DNA of 64,000 nt. Source: Circinella minor (Eukaryota; Mucoromycota; Mucoromycetes; Mucorales; Lichtheimiaceae). How positions within the stretch are numbered: position 1 is the first letter of the stretch; every line of letters begins with the position of its first letter. Position numbers and translations under genes: made by a program. Shown one piece after another: positions 24,601 through 37,486 of this stretch. The notes under the pieces are model-generated. The model saw only the letters and a program-made list of their open reading frames with translations, was not told the origin of the DNA and did not search any database. The stretch is taken from positions 367,670 through 431,669 of the forward strand of contig JAEPRB010000007.1 in NCBI GenBank assembly GCA_016758965.1, read 5' to 3'.

Positions 24601-25393
24601 ATATATTGATAATGAATATATTAGAAGTAAAAAAAAAGGAGTGATAGTAAACAGAGAAAAAGAATAATCATATGTACTGTTTGTAAAAACTTCATTATCC
24701 GATTTATTGTAACGCGGTATCTTCCGGTCTGTTTAGAAAAAAGAAAAAAGAAAAAAGCATGCATATTTGTTTATATGATTTCGACACATCATGTTTCATA
24801 ATACCGCTTTAGGGTGTATTACCCTTATTGTAAAAATATTTTTTCGGTGCACGTACTGCAAGGATATTTTAGATAATAATAGATATTGATTACAAAATGC
24901 TTTATAGATGGTTGAATTGTACATTCGCTGGAACAAAAGAGTGGTGTGTTGAAACAACATGAAAATAAGATCAACACTTTTTAATAGGTTATACCATTCC
25001 ACAATAATTCAAAAGCCCTCTTTTGCACTTATGAAAAATTAAAGAGCTTATTAACAGAGATATATAAATGCTTAAGTGAATGTTTAGACCGATGCTCAGA
25101 CAAGAAAAATAAATAGTTGGAGCAAAATAATTATATTTATGTGATTGTTTGAATTATTGGATATAATAGATAATAAGTAATGATAGATAATGATAATGAT
25201 AATAAGAGTATAAAAAGTACGAAAAAAATTTACAAAAGAAAAAAATAGATGCAGTGGTATGTTGGATAAGTAATAATGAGATGCATGTAAAGAGTAAAGA
25301 AAGTAAAGATAATAATTGATAATGATTGAATAGAGCGAAGTTAAAATGGATAATGTGAATTGATTCTTGTATTTTCTTGGTTTTTTGGATTAT
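21686..25393. other. AT-rich intergenic region, bZIP promoter side
   Basis: The first 400 bp upstream of the bZIP gene are less AT-rich and hold two similar palindrome-like motifs, aaagccggacttt (21785-21797) and aaagtccgacttt (21819-21831). Beyond about 22150 the DNA is AT-rich without a supported gene up to 25393. Confidence 0.45.
24091..24109. repeat. (AC)n microsatellite
   Basis: Uninterrupted ac dinucleotide run of about nine units in the gene-free region. Confidence 0.9.
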
Positions 25394-25684
25394 TTATGCA
25401 CCAGTATTGGTAACATCAACTCCTTGAGAGAAATGGGAGCGGGATCCCATAGGATCAACATATCCTCCTAAATAATCAGCATGCTTATTGTTGCGCATGG
25501 GGTCGTGAAGATATCTTTCATCAGGAGTTGTTGGTATAGATTCGCTGTAAAGGGAAGTAGCTCGAGAGTTTGCAGGAGAGCCATTGCTAGATGGTGTTGA
25601 TGGAGTTGATGGAGTAGTATCCCCTTTATTAGATGAGTTAGCAGATTTGTGACCACCGAAAAATTTGGAAATAGAGAACGTCAT
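25394..25684 (-). CDS. Small S/T/P-rich hypothetical protein
   Basis: Single-exon 96-residue protein I do not recognise. It begins MTFSISKFFGGHKSANSS, continues with an STP-rich low-complexity stretch (TPSTPSTPSSNGSP at about 24-37), then SIPTTPDERYLHDPMRNN and a glycine-containing tail ending in VTNTGA. No signal peptide, membrane helix or cysteine is present, so a soluble, probably disordered cytosolic protein is likely. Reality is supported by a good TATA box 107 bp upstream, a heat-shock-type palindrome about 208 bp upstream and a less biased codon pattern than the flanks. Several SP/TP sites could be phosphorylated. Stress induction is inferred from the promoter only. Confidence 0.6.
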   Translation of the reverse strand: MTFSISKFFGGHKSANSSNKGDTTPSTPSTPSSNGSPANSRATSLYSESIPTTPDERYLHDPMRNNKHADYLGGYVDPMGSRSHFSQGVDVTNTGA

Positions 25685-25790
25685 AATTTATTGTATAGAG
25701 TTGTTAAGTAAAATAATAAGTCTTTATTATAGTAGCAAAAAAGTTGGTTTGTAATTAATAATATTTGGGGATTGTTCAAGAAGTGTCCTT

Positions 25791-25798
25791 TTTATATA
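25791..25798 (-). promoter_or_regulatory. TATA box of the small S/T/P-rich gene
   Basis: TATATAAA on the minus strand, about 107 bp before the ATG at 25684. Confidence 0.5.
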
Positions 25799-25891
25799 GT
25801 TATTTTTCTGTTAAATGGTTATCCGAAAAGTCGCAGTTTTTCGAATAGAGCTGCTTGCGGAGTTGTATGATCATCTCCTGAACTGTTTATG

Positions 25892-25903
25892 CGGAATATT
25901 CCG
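25892..25903. promoter_or_regulatory. Heat-shock-element-like palindrome
   Basis: cggaatattccg is a perfect 12 bp palindrome containing the GAAnnTTC core of heat shock elements, about 94 bp upstream of the TATA box. A second TTCGAA site lies near 25838-25843. Only one strict HSE pair is seen, so activity is inferred. Confidence 0.4.
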
Positions 25904-28136
25904 ATCTTGGATCCGTATCTTCATTTCTTCTACTTTCATTATTGATATCTTTTTTCATTCTTTTATTCAAATCATAAAACATTTTTTGTTATAAACCAAA
26001 ACTTTGTAAGTATCTTTATAAAATAATAATAATAATTCATAATCCTTCATTATACTTTAAAATATTGTTTGTTGGAACCATTTTGTCATATCACAAACCT
26101 TTAAAAAAAAAAGTGATCCGATTCAGATATACGTTACACTAACCGCAAAAACGTTTAATTTTATTCTCCGCGCAATTTTCGTTGAGCGGTTAAGGGTTTA
26201 TACGACTAAACTAAAAAAAGATAATAAAAACTGTTTAATAACAAACTAGAATGCTCAACAACATTCTAACAATGAGCATGCCATTCAATTCTCTCAAATC
26301 ATGTTGGTTTTTATATGCTTCTTTTCTATGAAACAAAATCAAATACTTAAAAAAGTGGGAAGAAAAAAAAAGCATTATAACTGTTTACAATAAAAAATTA
26401 TCATGAATTAAAAATAGAGAATTATCATAAGAATAAAAAAGCGCATGGCCTGTTCGTAATATTAGCCGGTCCACGGTATAAAAGCCTCAAAATAAGAGTT
26501 TTCCGAGGAGAAGATCTTTTTTAAAACAAGGGAGGAGATCCTGATTTTGGAGTGAAGTGAGACCACGAACCTTCTTTTTGGTAGACTGACCCTTTTTTGA
26601 TCCATCCATTATGTTTTGATTGGATGCCAAAATTAGCAGCAAGCTTGTCTTTCACCTAATTTGGTTCAAAAGGAAATTCATTGTTGTCGGTTATTCAATT
26701 GCTTTTTTATGATTTTAATAGTAATAAATCATATTCACATGCCGGATGTTCTTTCCGATGTGCCTAATCTTCCCCATCAACTTCTTCACAATATTTCCAC
26801 AAATGGAAACATTTTTCTATATGTGAGCTATAGTATACATCTTGCATAAAAGAGTTCATCAAAAAGAGTACTCTTTGCGGCGCTAAAGATAGATATATAT
26901 ATTGAACAGATAAAATGATGTCGAATTGAGAAGCAAATATCTCTATTAAAAATTTTTATTATTGTCACTATTTTGAATTCTCATCAGGGTTAAAATCTAA
27001 TCCATAGGCTCGGAAACAAGACGTGATACAAAAACTAGTAGTTTGATCTACAATATAGTGATTTGATGTGGTGCTAGTTATATGGGTTTAGGAAATTTAC
27101 CACGCAACGTTTAACGAAGCTTAAAAAAGAGTTTGCTATACATTGAGAACGCACGATATTTTGAATCTCAGAAATTATCGAATACTAGAGCAGATTAATA
27201 ATAAAGAAATAGCACACACACATAGACACGTTACCTAAAATACCATGTATTACTTTTATAATGCTGAATAAAATATTAAATATATATCTCAATTGTTGAA
27301 AACACATTATATATTTTCATTGTATGTATATGTGTATATTTAACTTTCATTCGCTCTATACTTCACATTATGTACGTATGCAATAAAACATAGATATTAT
27401 AATATTTCTACTGCTGATTCTATGATTATATCACATATGTTATCATATACTCTCTATTTCCAATATATTTATACATTAATAGCTAGTAAATATATGTTAT
27501 TTCTTAAAGCATTATTAAACAGTATATACGATACCATAAACTACTCATATTATGTATCAATGCAACTTTTTATAATTTCAAAAAAAAATTAGATGCAAGA
27601 AAAATACAGGTACATACCTTTATTACTCCATTTAATAGGTGTGATTTTTACATCTATCTTATTTTTTGCTATTACGTTACTATCGAAATGACAGTGGCTA
27701 GCAAGATAATTTTAATATTGAATAGTCGGTAAAGTCGATTTAGGAAACATGTACAAATCAACACTATTAGCTCAATGGAAAAGAATATTTTACAAGAACT
27801 CGAATTGCTGAAATTTGTCTGACTTGCGACAAGTTGTTTGGTTGAAAAATATTCTTAGGCTCTTTTTTTATGAATAATCTTTATCTGGATGCGATTATTC
27901 TTACAGAATAATAATATAAGAATAAACCAATTAATTTATAGTAGACTCACGTAAATACACTTTTTTTTTGTTCCCATTAAGAGTTTCAATCCCTCCGAAG
28001 ATATTGAAAATGAATTTTAATATGGGAATTTTATTATGTCGATTTTCCATTTCCTGATTTTCCATGAAATTAATGAGTTATGAAAGTTAATGGATATAAA
28101 AGTAATGGGGTTCCACTATATTCGCCTTCAATATAG

Positions 28137-28338
28137 TACTTTGTAGTTGCAAGCAAGTAGCGATTGTATTAAGTACAAAAAATGTAAGATAAAAAGCTCA
28201 GGTACGTGTTTTCTTACGGTATCATATAAATATAAAATTGAGTAAATTCACACTTAGACCATTTAAATATTCTTGATGTTTCGTTGCTTGGGGACGACAG
28301 TAATGTGAAAGTAGCTAAAAGCGCTTCTGATGAAAGCT
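28137..28338 (+). repeat. Dispersed repeat, copy B
   Basis: Diverged partner of 15401-15578: actttgtagttgca, agtagcgattgtatta, acgtgtttt, catttaaata and cagtaatgtgaaagtagct occur in the same order. The blocks are separated by slightly longer spacers than in copy A. Confidence 0.45.
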
Positions 28339-29639
28339 ATTGTATAACATCAAACTAAACGAAGCATTTAATCATACTAAACTAAGCATTTATGCTAAGA
28401 AGATTTTAACTCTGTGTTTCGTTAATACTGACAAAAGCTACCGTATATACTTTCTGAATTAAAAGCGTTGTCGCCAGTTTGTTGATGTTTAATGCTACGT
28501 GTTCTTAAAATATATAAAGAATACAGTGGTATCCTGTTTGTTTAACACCCTTTTATTTTCATCAAAAAAAAAATGAAAGGTTTTCTTTGTAATTGACGAG
28601 GGGTTTATTATGATACTTCGTATAATGTAGAACGGTAGCAAATATTGTCACGAATGGAGCATTCTTTTTGGTGTACCTGCTATATTTTTTTTTATCGAAT
28701 ATTTAAATTACATACAAAACGGACTGGTAAACTTGACCCCTGTCTATCTCAGGGGATACAATCCAGACACTATTTAGGGATAAAAGTAACTTGGTTTAAA
28801 AGATGAATTAATTTTATTTTATTGTTAATCACAAAGTTATTTAGAAGAGTTATAAAGATTACAAAGTTATCTTTTTATTGCGAATATCAAAAAGCTCAAT
28901 ATATGATAAAATAATGCTGATGTATCATTATATATTTAGTGTGGATATGTATAAAAAAATCATAATACGTTTCGTCGTTTAATCGCTCATAGGCCAGCCA
29001 ATTAGGCTACGTGTACGTTGTTAGAATACATTTGAACATGAATGTGAATATTTTCTTACTTTCTTATATAGAAAAATACATGCGGTTATCATAACGCAAA
29101 AATAATATCAACAGTCAAATTTTTAGAAATGTATGTAAAGGAAAAAACTTAACTGATGCAATAGAAGAGTCACCATTTTTATGGAGCATAAGCAAGAATG
29201 TGATACAGGAATATTGGTATTGATTTATGTATACGAGCGGTTACTCACCGACTCTAGCTCTGGTTCTGTATATATTACAATAACGTCATCAAAGAGTTTA
29301 ATTATTATTACTCTTAAATCGATTATTACTTATTGTGGACGTATGTTGTCTTATGGTACTCGATCCTACTTTATTTAGCCGAAAATGACATCTCGCCACT
29401 CCGTGGTAATAAATGGCTATGATTTTTGGCTCTGTCAAAAATATAATTACTTAAAAAGCTGAATAAAAAACAAGCTATGTAGTATGCTTCTTTTTATATT
29501 TTATGTCAACTATACATAGCATTGAATTTAATGTGGCAAGCTGTAATTTTTTTTACTATTGTAGAGGACTCCTAGCATGGACCTTCTCGATCAATTTCAA
29601 AAGTTACTGAGGACCACTCACCACGGCTAAAAATTGCAT

Positions 29640-30300
29640 GTAATTACCTAATTCTCTATGGATATGAATTTATAGGTTATGAAATGCCATTGTTCTCTAT
29701 GAATATGCATGAAAAAAGACAATCATTCATTTTCATGGAAATAAATCCATGAGTCCCTATTACAAAAATTAACGAATCTGAGTGACAATGTATGACTCTG
29801 AATAATATATGAATCTGCACAAAACTGAACAAATATCTATGAATATGAATGAAAATGCATGCTTTGTAAATATGAGTGATAATCTATGAAATCGTATACT
29901 TATACTTTGTGAAATTGTGATCGTTTGATGAGAAATAGTATTCCCACGCACTTCTTTTACTACTTTTCTCATTATCTCATATAGTTAATGACCCACAAAA
30001 AGAAAATTTTATTATTCAAAGTGCCTATCATAATGTAGTAGAAGTGGTTTCAACCATGTTATAGCCACAGTATAATGTATATGTTCATAAAGTAATATAT
30101 ATACGTATCATTCAAAAACTAGGTGCTGAAAATCCATGAATCTGGATGAGTCTGCATATAAATTAGGTAATGGATATGACTGAATATCTATGATTCTGAA
30201 TGGATCTATGGATCTCCATGAATTGACACTTTTCATAGAGATTCATATCATTAGTAATCATGCAGATTCATGGAAATCCATTCATTTCTATTACTCAATT
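29640..30300. repeat. Field of degenerate ATGAATCTG/ATGAATATG short repeats
   Basis: Variants of tctatgaatatgaatg and ccatgaatctggatg recur more than a dozen times in two clusters (about 29655-29900 and 30130-30290). Both orientations occur: the tccatgaatctg near 30131 is mirrored by cagattcatgga near 30260, so a hairpin could form. No reading frame spans it. Confidence 0.5.
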
Positions 30301-32503
30301 TAGGCGTGGTGTACTACTTAATAAGACTTAAATAATATTCTAAAATAATGCATGAATAAAACATATATGTATTTAATATTCATCAAGGATAATTTAGACT
30401 TTGTCTTGAAGCATTGCTCAAGCACTATCCAAATATTCAGGCATTATTTTTTATGTTGCGTTATACACTATGTCAGAGATTCTGCGTACTAATAAGATAA
30501 TTAAAAGTTTTGATGACCTTTATTATAAATCATTATTAGTACTAAATAATATCTTTTTGTGACATGCTATGACCTCAGCTATCTATCAATAAAATACCAT
30601 TTCCAGATTAGCTAACTTAGTTTGAAATGAGGGTATATAGTGATTGTGGCGACAACCATATTAAAGTACAATACCATAATTGACTATAAATTAATGTAAC
30701 TGAAATTTTTAATAAAGAATATATATACACAGATTATTGATAAACAGCAGTTGTTGTTTTTTCGCTATAATATATAAGAAAGTAATTCATAGTTCTCTCA
30801 TGCATATTGTTTTACAAAGTTTTGTGAAGTTAAAAATATTTCCAAAATCAGATTCCTCCATTTCTTCAAAAGCTAGCATTATCCAAATCCACTGGCATAA
30901 ATCATTGTTAATTGCGACAGAGAAAAAGAAATTGTGTTCACAGACGTCGTGGTGCATACGTACTCTTTTTTCTTAAACTTGTACATTATACATATCTGGT
31001 TGATTTTCACGTTTTCCTAGCAAAAAAGTACAGTGCGTATATATCTATTATAGCAGCACTAAACTAAAGTCATGTTTAACTATCTATACATCTGGAACTT
31101 TAATGTATTATGTTGTATTTTGACATAAGAATAGCTACACATGCTGTTTCAAAAAGAAGAAAACAATTACTAAGACAACACGATTTATATAAATCACTAC
31201 AAGAAGTCAAAACTGTATGAAGTATATAAAAGAAAGGTTAATCATCAAGTACTAAAAATAAAGAAACATTCATAAAATGGACACAATCCATTGAATTATG
31301 TTTTTGGTACAAACATAGCTTAGTTTAAATGATATCAGTAGGAGGCAAAGAAAAAAAAAGTAATTTGTAATCAGTATATGTTTCGGTGATTGAGATGAAT
31401 GATGCTAACGGTAGAAGTTTTCGATCTTATAATTGCGGTACTAAATGTATAGAACCCATAGCTATTAATAAAGATTATTATATGATTGCTTCTAGCATAC
31501 AATCAATAAAAATAATACTAAAATGACATCACGTAGTTGGAGAATATAGTCGTGTTAGCTTCACATATTTGTGATACGAATAATAACAGTAAAATTTGTA
31601 GCGATAATCCATTAAGTGTCTCGAGTGAACAGACTTAAGTCATCTGTTCTCATATATTTTTCTCATGTTGTTTGCTCTTGATTCATACATGTCATTCATA
31701 CATATCATGTACTACAAGAGCAGTAACTTTCTTTTTTTATTACGATAAAGCTTTTAAGACAAATGTAATAGCATTGATATAAGATAATAAAGTAAATATA
31801 TTTTCCCCGTTCATACCGAGCGTGGAGTATTAAAATATGTATGTCGATCTTGGTTATGATATTACATTTAATATTATTGTTATTCTATTGGCATAGTAAT
31901 GTGTGATAAAAAAACATTCTTAAGAAACCAGATAGAAGTCAGTTGAGGAAGATATACACAAATGATAATATGCTATAATAATAAAATGATATTGTATCAA
32001 GTAAAATTATGTTAATTAATCCCGAGCGCAATGTTGAAAAAATAACACTCTTGTATTCCATATCAAAACACATTTACTACTCTCATTATTCTCACATTCA
32101 CAAGTGATAAATATTGTCATGTTATAATCAAATGTATATTTGCTCTACTAGTTATTATAAATAATGCAGTAAAAAAAGTCTAGCTTCCAAAACCACTCGC
32201 TATCACTTACAAAAATAGTAACTGTTGTCGTTTATTATAATATAAATCTACACTATAATGTTTATAGAATCATGCCAAAAAAAATGTTTGACTTATTATT
32301 TAGTGTATTATTATCTTATAAAGTTTGAATACAAACATCTTTTTTTAGATATTTCTGTAAAAAAAAAAGAGGACAAATTGCCTAGCCCCTTGGCAGGTGT
32401 CACACTATTGGGATGATTTACTCAACCCAATAAGATTATCGTATTACTATCATGCATATATATACATTGTAACAGGTATCTTAAGACTTGTTTATAAGTA
32501 CAG

Positions 32504-32703
32504 GGATCTTGACGTGTGAAATGTGGGATGCAATACTACGTACAATAACATTGTTAGTTGGCCTGGGAACAATAAAGGTTGCTGTTGCCATAGCACTACA
32601 GCGTTACTTTATTAATGATTTAAGAACATATAAAGTAAATTTTAAACTAAATATGTGTGTAACAACAAATATCAGGAGAAAGTATACCGCCGAAAATTAT
32701 CAG
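32504..32703 (+). pseudogene. Orphan exon-like segments, possible gene relic
   Basis: Segment 32504-32634 is flanked by cag and gtaaat splice-like sites and encodes WDAILRTITLLVGLGTIKVA followed by ALQRYFINDLRTYK, which looks like a membrane helix plus basic loop. A second 28 nt segment (32676-32703, between cag and gttaaa) continues in phase with EKVYRRKLS. No matching start, further exons or family could be recognised, so this may be a relic of a membrane protein gene or chance. Confidence 0.3.
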
Positions 32704-33427
32704 GTTAAAAGAGGAAATATAGAAAGACCGGAAAAATAATTTGTCAAGCCGAAAGCGTAAACAAATAATAATAATAAATGAGACGATATAAACATTTACG
32801 CTTACCGATGCATAGAAAAGAAAAACATTCATGAAATTATTACCAAGGAAAAAACAAGCGCAGAGAAAATAACAGTGACAACATGTAGATCCGAATAAGC
32901 GTTCATCCATAAGCTATGTACCACAAAGCAGGCTAGCCCACTTTATTCGCTTTCTTTTCCCTCCATAAAGTAGTAGTACAGTCGCACGACAGGGCGGAGG
33001 GAAATAGTTCCTTTTCGTGTCAGCATGCCGACGCAGGATACACACACATACAACATCTTCAAAATAAGAAACCAAAAAGAATGAAATAGCTTTATATGAA
33101 ATAACATTTGGCTCATATTAATGTGAGAAAAAAGTTAAAGTATAGGCGAGATAATAATTAGATTTATTCTCGAATAAAAAATACACAAAAAGTATACTGT
33201 AAACAAAAATGTGTTTTAAATGGTGCTGTAGGTTAGGCCTTCTCTGTGCTGCACCAAATCCACCAGTGTGCCTATATGCAAGTCATAAAGCAATAAATAG
33301 CGAGTGAGAGAGACAGGTGAAGATAAAAACGAACTCTTTGTGTCCCCATCCACTTTTTCCTCTTCTTTTACTTCTTTTACTTCATTTCTTTACCTTCCAA
33401 AACGCGTCGAGAAATAGTACAAAGAAA

Positions 33428-36400
33428 ATGGCTTTTATTACTAACTTTTTTTCCAATATGTTTGAAGCTAACGATGAGGAGGACGAACGTGAGCAAGAAC
33501 TCTCCAAAAAGTATCATCGCTATGACTCTTTTGCTCCTGTTCGTCATGATGCTAAAGTCAAATACTTTATTGACGGTCATGATTACTGCTGGTACAACTT
33601 TATTTATTTATTAGTATATATTTATATACTTTTTTTCTTTAAAACATAAACTAATATGCATTCTATATTACTTTTCAAAATTCATTAATGTAGGGCTATT
33701 TCAGAAGCTATTGCCAACGCGCGTCAATGTATTTTTATCGAAGATTGGTGGTTGGTAAGTATATCTTCATATATATTCTTTTATTTTCTCGGAGAACAAG
33801 GATTATAAGAGCTAACGTCTTTTTTTCTCTTATGTTATAGTCACCCGAAATGGTAAAGAAATAAAAGTGCTCTTTTCATTTTTTATAATATTTTTTATCC
33901 AAAAAAAAAAATATTGAATACCTTTTTTATTTTTATTTTTTGATAATAGTATCTCCGCCGTCCTCCTGCTGAACACCCTGAATATCGCATTGATAACTTG
34001 TTGAAGCGTAAGGCTGAAGAAGGTGTTAAAATTTTTATCGTTGTCTACAAGGTATTTTTATGATACTTTTTACCAGATGAAAATGGGAGGAAGAAAGTTG
34101 GTTGAAGAGTAATGTAAAAAAAAATATTGACGTTTTGCGACCATTTGTATAATTTATAGGAAGTTTCTTTGGCATTAACAATCAACAGTGAACATACCAA
34201 GAAACATTTGGAAGGTCTTCATGAGAATATTATTGGTAGGAACGAAGAAATGAATGCTTTTTTTTTTCTTTTAAACTCGAGGAGAAAAAAAAATTAACTG
34301 TTTCATCCACATTAGTTCAACGTTCGCCTGACTTTTCTTTGAAGGGAAGTATGTCAGGTATCAACGCTTATTGGTCTCACCACGAAAAGATCTGTGTTGT
34401 TGATAATAAGATCGCTTTCTTGGGTGGATTGGATCTTTGCTACGGGTAAGTGAAATAACATTTTTATTATATCACTGCGTATATGCATATTCTCTTGAGA
34501 AAACTAAGTTCTTTACTATTATTATTAGTCGTTGGGATACTCATGCCCATCACCCTGCTGACTTTTTCGATGGAACTGGCCATGAGATCTTCCCTGGTAA
34601 GTTTGTGGTGCAATAGAAAGATACGCTTAAATCATTTGCATACTCACATATTTACTTCTTTTTCCTCATTATTTTTACAGGCCAAGATTATAACAACGCT
34701 CGTGCTCGTGATTTTGAAGGAGGTAAGAATCTTTAATTTATTTATATAGAATCCCATCTATCTCGATAAATATATATATTTGAAATAAACATCTTATCTT
34801 TTTTTAAAGTCGAGGAATGGGATCGTCGTGTGATTGACAAAACCTCACTTCCCAGAATGCCTTGGCACGATGTTTCCCTTTGTGTGGTAAAGTTCTTTTT
34901 TAGTTTTTTGTTTGTGTAACATACAATAAATACTCTTGAACTATTTTGTACGACAAACTAAAATAAAATTATATTCTAGTTGGGTGAGCCTGTTCTTGAT
35001 GTCGCACGTCATTTCTGTGAACGTTGGAATTATATTAAAACCAAAAAGAACATGGATGATAAAGATATTTTGTTTTTGAAGCCAGCTTTGGGTGGTTTTG
35101 GTCATCATCAACAATTCTCTATCCCTGATGATGAAGAAGAAGTCGCTGCTCATGGTTCATATCGCTTCATGCATGGTGTTCGTGACATCGATGGTACTTG
35201 CCGTGCTCAAGTCCTTCGTAGTTCTGGTGAATGGAGCTTGGGTTTGGATGAAACTGAACATTCGATCCAAAATGCCTATATTGCCACAATTCTTTCTGCT
35301 GAACATTATATTTACATTGAAAACCAATTTTTCAGTAAGTCTAAACTTGATAATAACTAAAATAGTACATTAGAGAGAAAAAGTGAAAAAAGTGAAAGAG
35401 TTATTTATGAAATTAATTTATATGATAGTCACTTCAACTGAAAAGGATAAAGACTTTGTGCTTCAAAACACCATTGGTGAAGCCATTGTAAAGAGAATAA
35501 ACCGTGCTCACGAAGAACGTGAACCATTCAAGGTATATGTCGTTATTCCGTTGATGCCTGGTTTCCCTGCCGAACTTAGCACCAAGGAAGCTTCTAATCC
35601 AAGGTATGATAAGGAAAAAAAGTTTATTTACAACTATATATACAAAAAGTATTTTCTTAGTATACTATATATAATAACTTTTTTAATACTTTGGTTTCCC
35701 TTATAAAAAAAATAGAATGATTATGCATTATCAATACATCTCGATTTGCCGTGGTGGGCGTAGTATCATTGAAAAACTTGAAGCCAATGGCATCAACGCC
35801 AGTGATTATATTCGCTTTTTCAGTTTGAGAAACTATGACAAGATTATCCGTAACAAAACTGAAGAATTATTAACTCAAGTCGATGGCTTCTCCCAACCTT
35901 ACAATAGTGGTTATGGCGACGACGTTGAAGGTGAAGTTGACTATGCTCGTGTCTCTGAATATGGTGAACAGCAAGAAGAAGAAAAACCACAAGATTTTGT
36001 TTCTGAAGAACTTTATATTCACTCTAAGCTTCTCATTGCTGATGGTAATAACTAATTTTTTTTTGTTCCTGGAGCTTCGTTGGTTATGCAAAGAAGGAGA
36101 ATCTGAAAAAGTAATAGATATATTAACTTTATTCTAAATACATGGAATTTTAGATAAGGTTGTGATTATGGGTTCTGCTAATCTTAATGATCGCTCACAA
36201 TGTGGTGACCGGGACTCCGAAATCGCTTTGCTCGTTCAGGACCAAGATCTAATTCCTTCCCAAATGAATGGCAACTATGTAAGTTATAATTTACATGATA
36301 TTGAAAGTGGTGGGGAAGGAGGGGAATGCAAAGAAGTAAAAAAAAAAATTGGTCCCCTCGTTCTCCTTTTTTAATCCATTTATATCTCCTAATTGGAAAT

Positions 36401-37029
36401 ACTATTTTAATTAATCAATCAATTTATTGTTATTATTCTTATAAATGTATTAGTATCAAGCAGGTCGATTTGCCGCCACACTCCGCCGTCAATTGTGGAA
36501 GGAACATTTGGGTTTGATCTCTGATGAAGGTAGACCCTTGGATGAAGTTACTGATGATATGCTTCCATTACCTGTAGCCCAAATCGATTATACCGAATCT
36601 GATGAAGATCGTTTGGTCATGGATCCACTTTCTGAAGAAACATTCGCATTAATGACCGAGACAGCCTCTACCAACACAGACGCTTTCCGTCAAGTGTTCC
36701 ATTGTGTTCCTGATGACAATGGTAAGAGCAAAAAAAAAAAAAAGAACGTTAATAAAAAAAAATAAGCTTATATTAACATAATCGTTAAATTGTTATTGTT
36801 TATTGTAGTACATAACTGGGACGAATATAAAGAGTTCTATCCTAACCAAAGTGAAGTCGAAATTGGCCATGTGTATGATTCAAACATGAGTGTTGATGAA
36901 ATTCGTGACCAACTTTCTCGTGTTAAGGGTCATTTGGTTGAATTCCCTCTTGAATTTTTAAAGGATGAAGATCTTGCTGGCCAAAGTATTCCTTTCATTA
37001 CTGATTTGACAGAAGAACTTTATACTTAA
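33428..37029 (+). CDS. Phospholipase D, short form without PX/PH domains
   Basis: Hydrolyses phosphatidylcholine to phosphatidic acid and choline. Fifteen exons: 33428-33591, 33694-33754, 33841-33852 (12 nt), 33950-34051, 34160-34235, 34316-34445, 34529-34596, 34681-34722, 34810-34886, 34980-35334, 35429-35603, 35716-36044, 36154-36278, 36454-36721 and 36809-37029, total 734 residues, phases closed. Both HxKxxxxD motifs are intact: HEKICVVD (161-168) and HSKLLIAD (523-530), with GSANLNDRS after the second and IENQFF between them. The 12 nt micro-exon supplies SPEM inside IEDWWLSPEMYLRR, a conserved block, so it is real. No PX or PH domain precedes the catalytic core, so membrane recruitment must differ from yeast Spo14. 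The NIPA gene follows 457 bp downstream on the same strand. Confidence 0.93.
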
Positions 37030-37486
37030 GTTGATTATGATATAGTTGTAGTTTAGTAGTCTAGTTATAAAAAATAAAATACCACAAAGTTTCTAAAAAT
37101 AGCAATTTGTTGCAGTAAAACGCAGAAGAACAATATAATTAGTCGGTCTGGAAGTTTTGGTCTTCTTATAATGAGAGTTTCAGATCGAGAAATATCATTC
37201 TTATTTTTTTTTTCTTTTTGGAAAGGCTTATTTTTTATGTTGTGTGCTCTAAAGTGATTATTACCTTTTTTTTTCTCACTTCTTCCTCTTCCTCTCAACC
37301 CCTTCCACTCTCTGTCTTGCCTACACTCTCCTTTCGTATATACGCGAACCAACACCACTTCTTTCCTTTATATTTTGCCACCAAATTAAAAAAAAGGGAT
37401 TCTTTATAACCTTTTATCACACGTTCCTTTTTTTTTCTTGCTCTTCCTTACTATTCTTTTATACTCATATATATAATCTATACATC
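37030..37486. promoter_or_regulatory. Intergenic region with CT-rich leader of the NIPA gene
   Basis: 457 bp between two plus-strand genes. A long pyrimidine-rich tract (about 37262-37335) and a TATATATAA stretch near 37468 precede the ATG at 37487. No gene seen. Confidence 0.45.

Larger units (their letters stand above)
25904..33427. other. Long AT-rich gene desert with repeats
   Basis: About 7.5 kb with no intact gene. It contains repeat copy B (28137-28338), the degenerate ATGAATCTG repeat field (about 29640-30300) and orphan exon-like segments near 32504-32703. A short minus-strand frame beginning MDGSKKGQSTKKKVRG near 26612 is too short and unsupported to call. The rest is low-GC sequence without visible structure. 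Confidence 0.5.

Noticed and set aside
26661..26849. 62-codon open frame on plus
   Set aside because: No promoter features, no recognisable motif and typical AT-rich chance composition.
27766..27810. tagctcaatgg A-box followed by an actcgaattg B-box-like site
   Set aside because: A-box is perfect but the B-box is poor and only about 30 nt away, too close for a tRNA; no cloverleaf forms.
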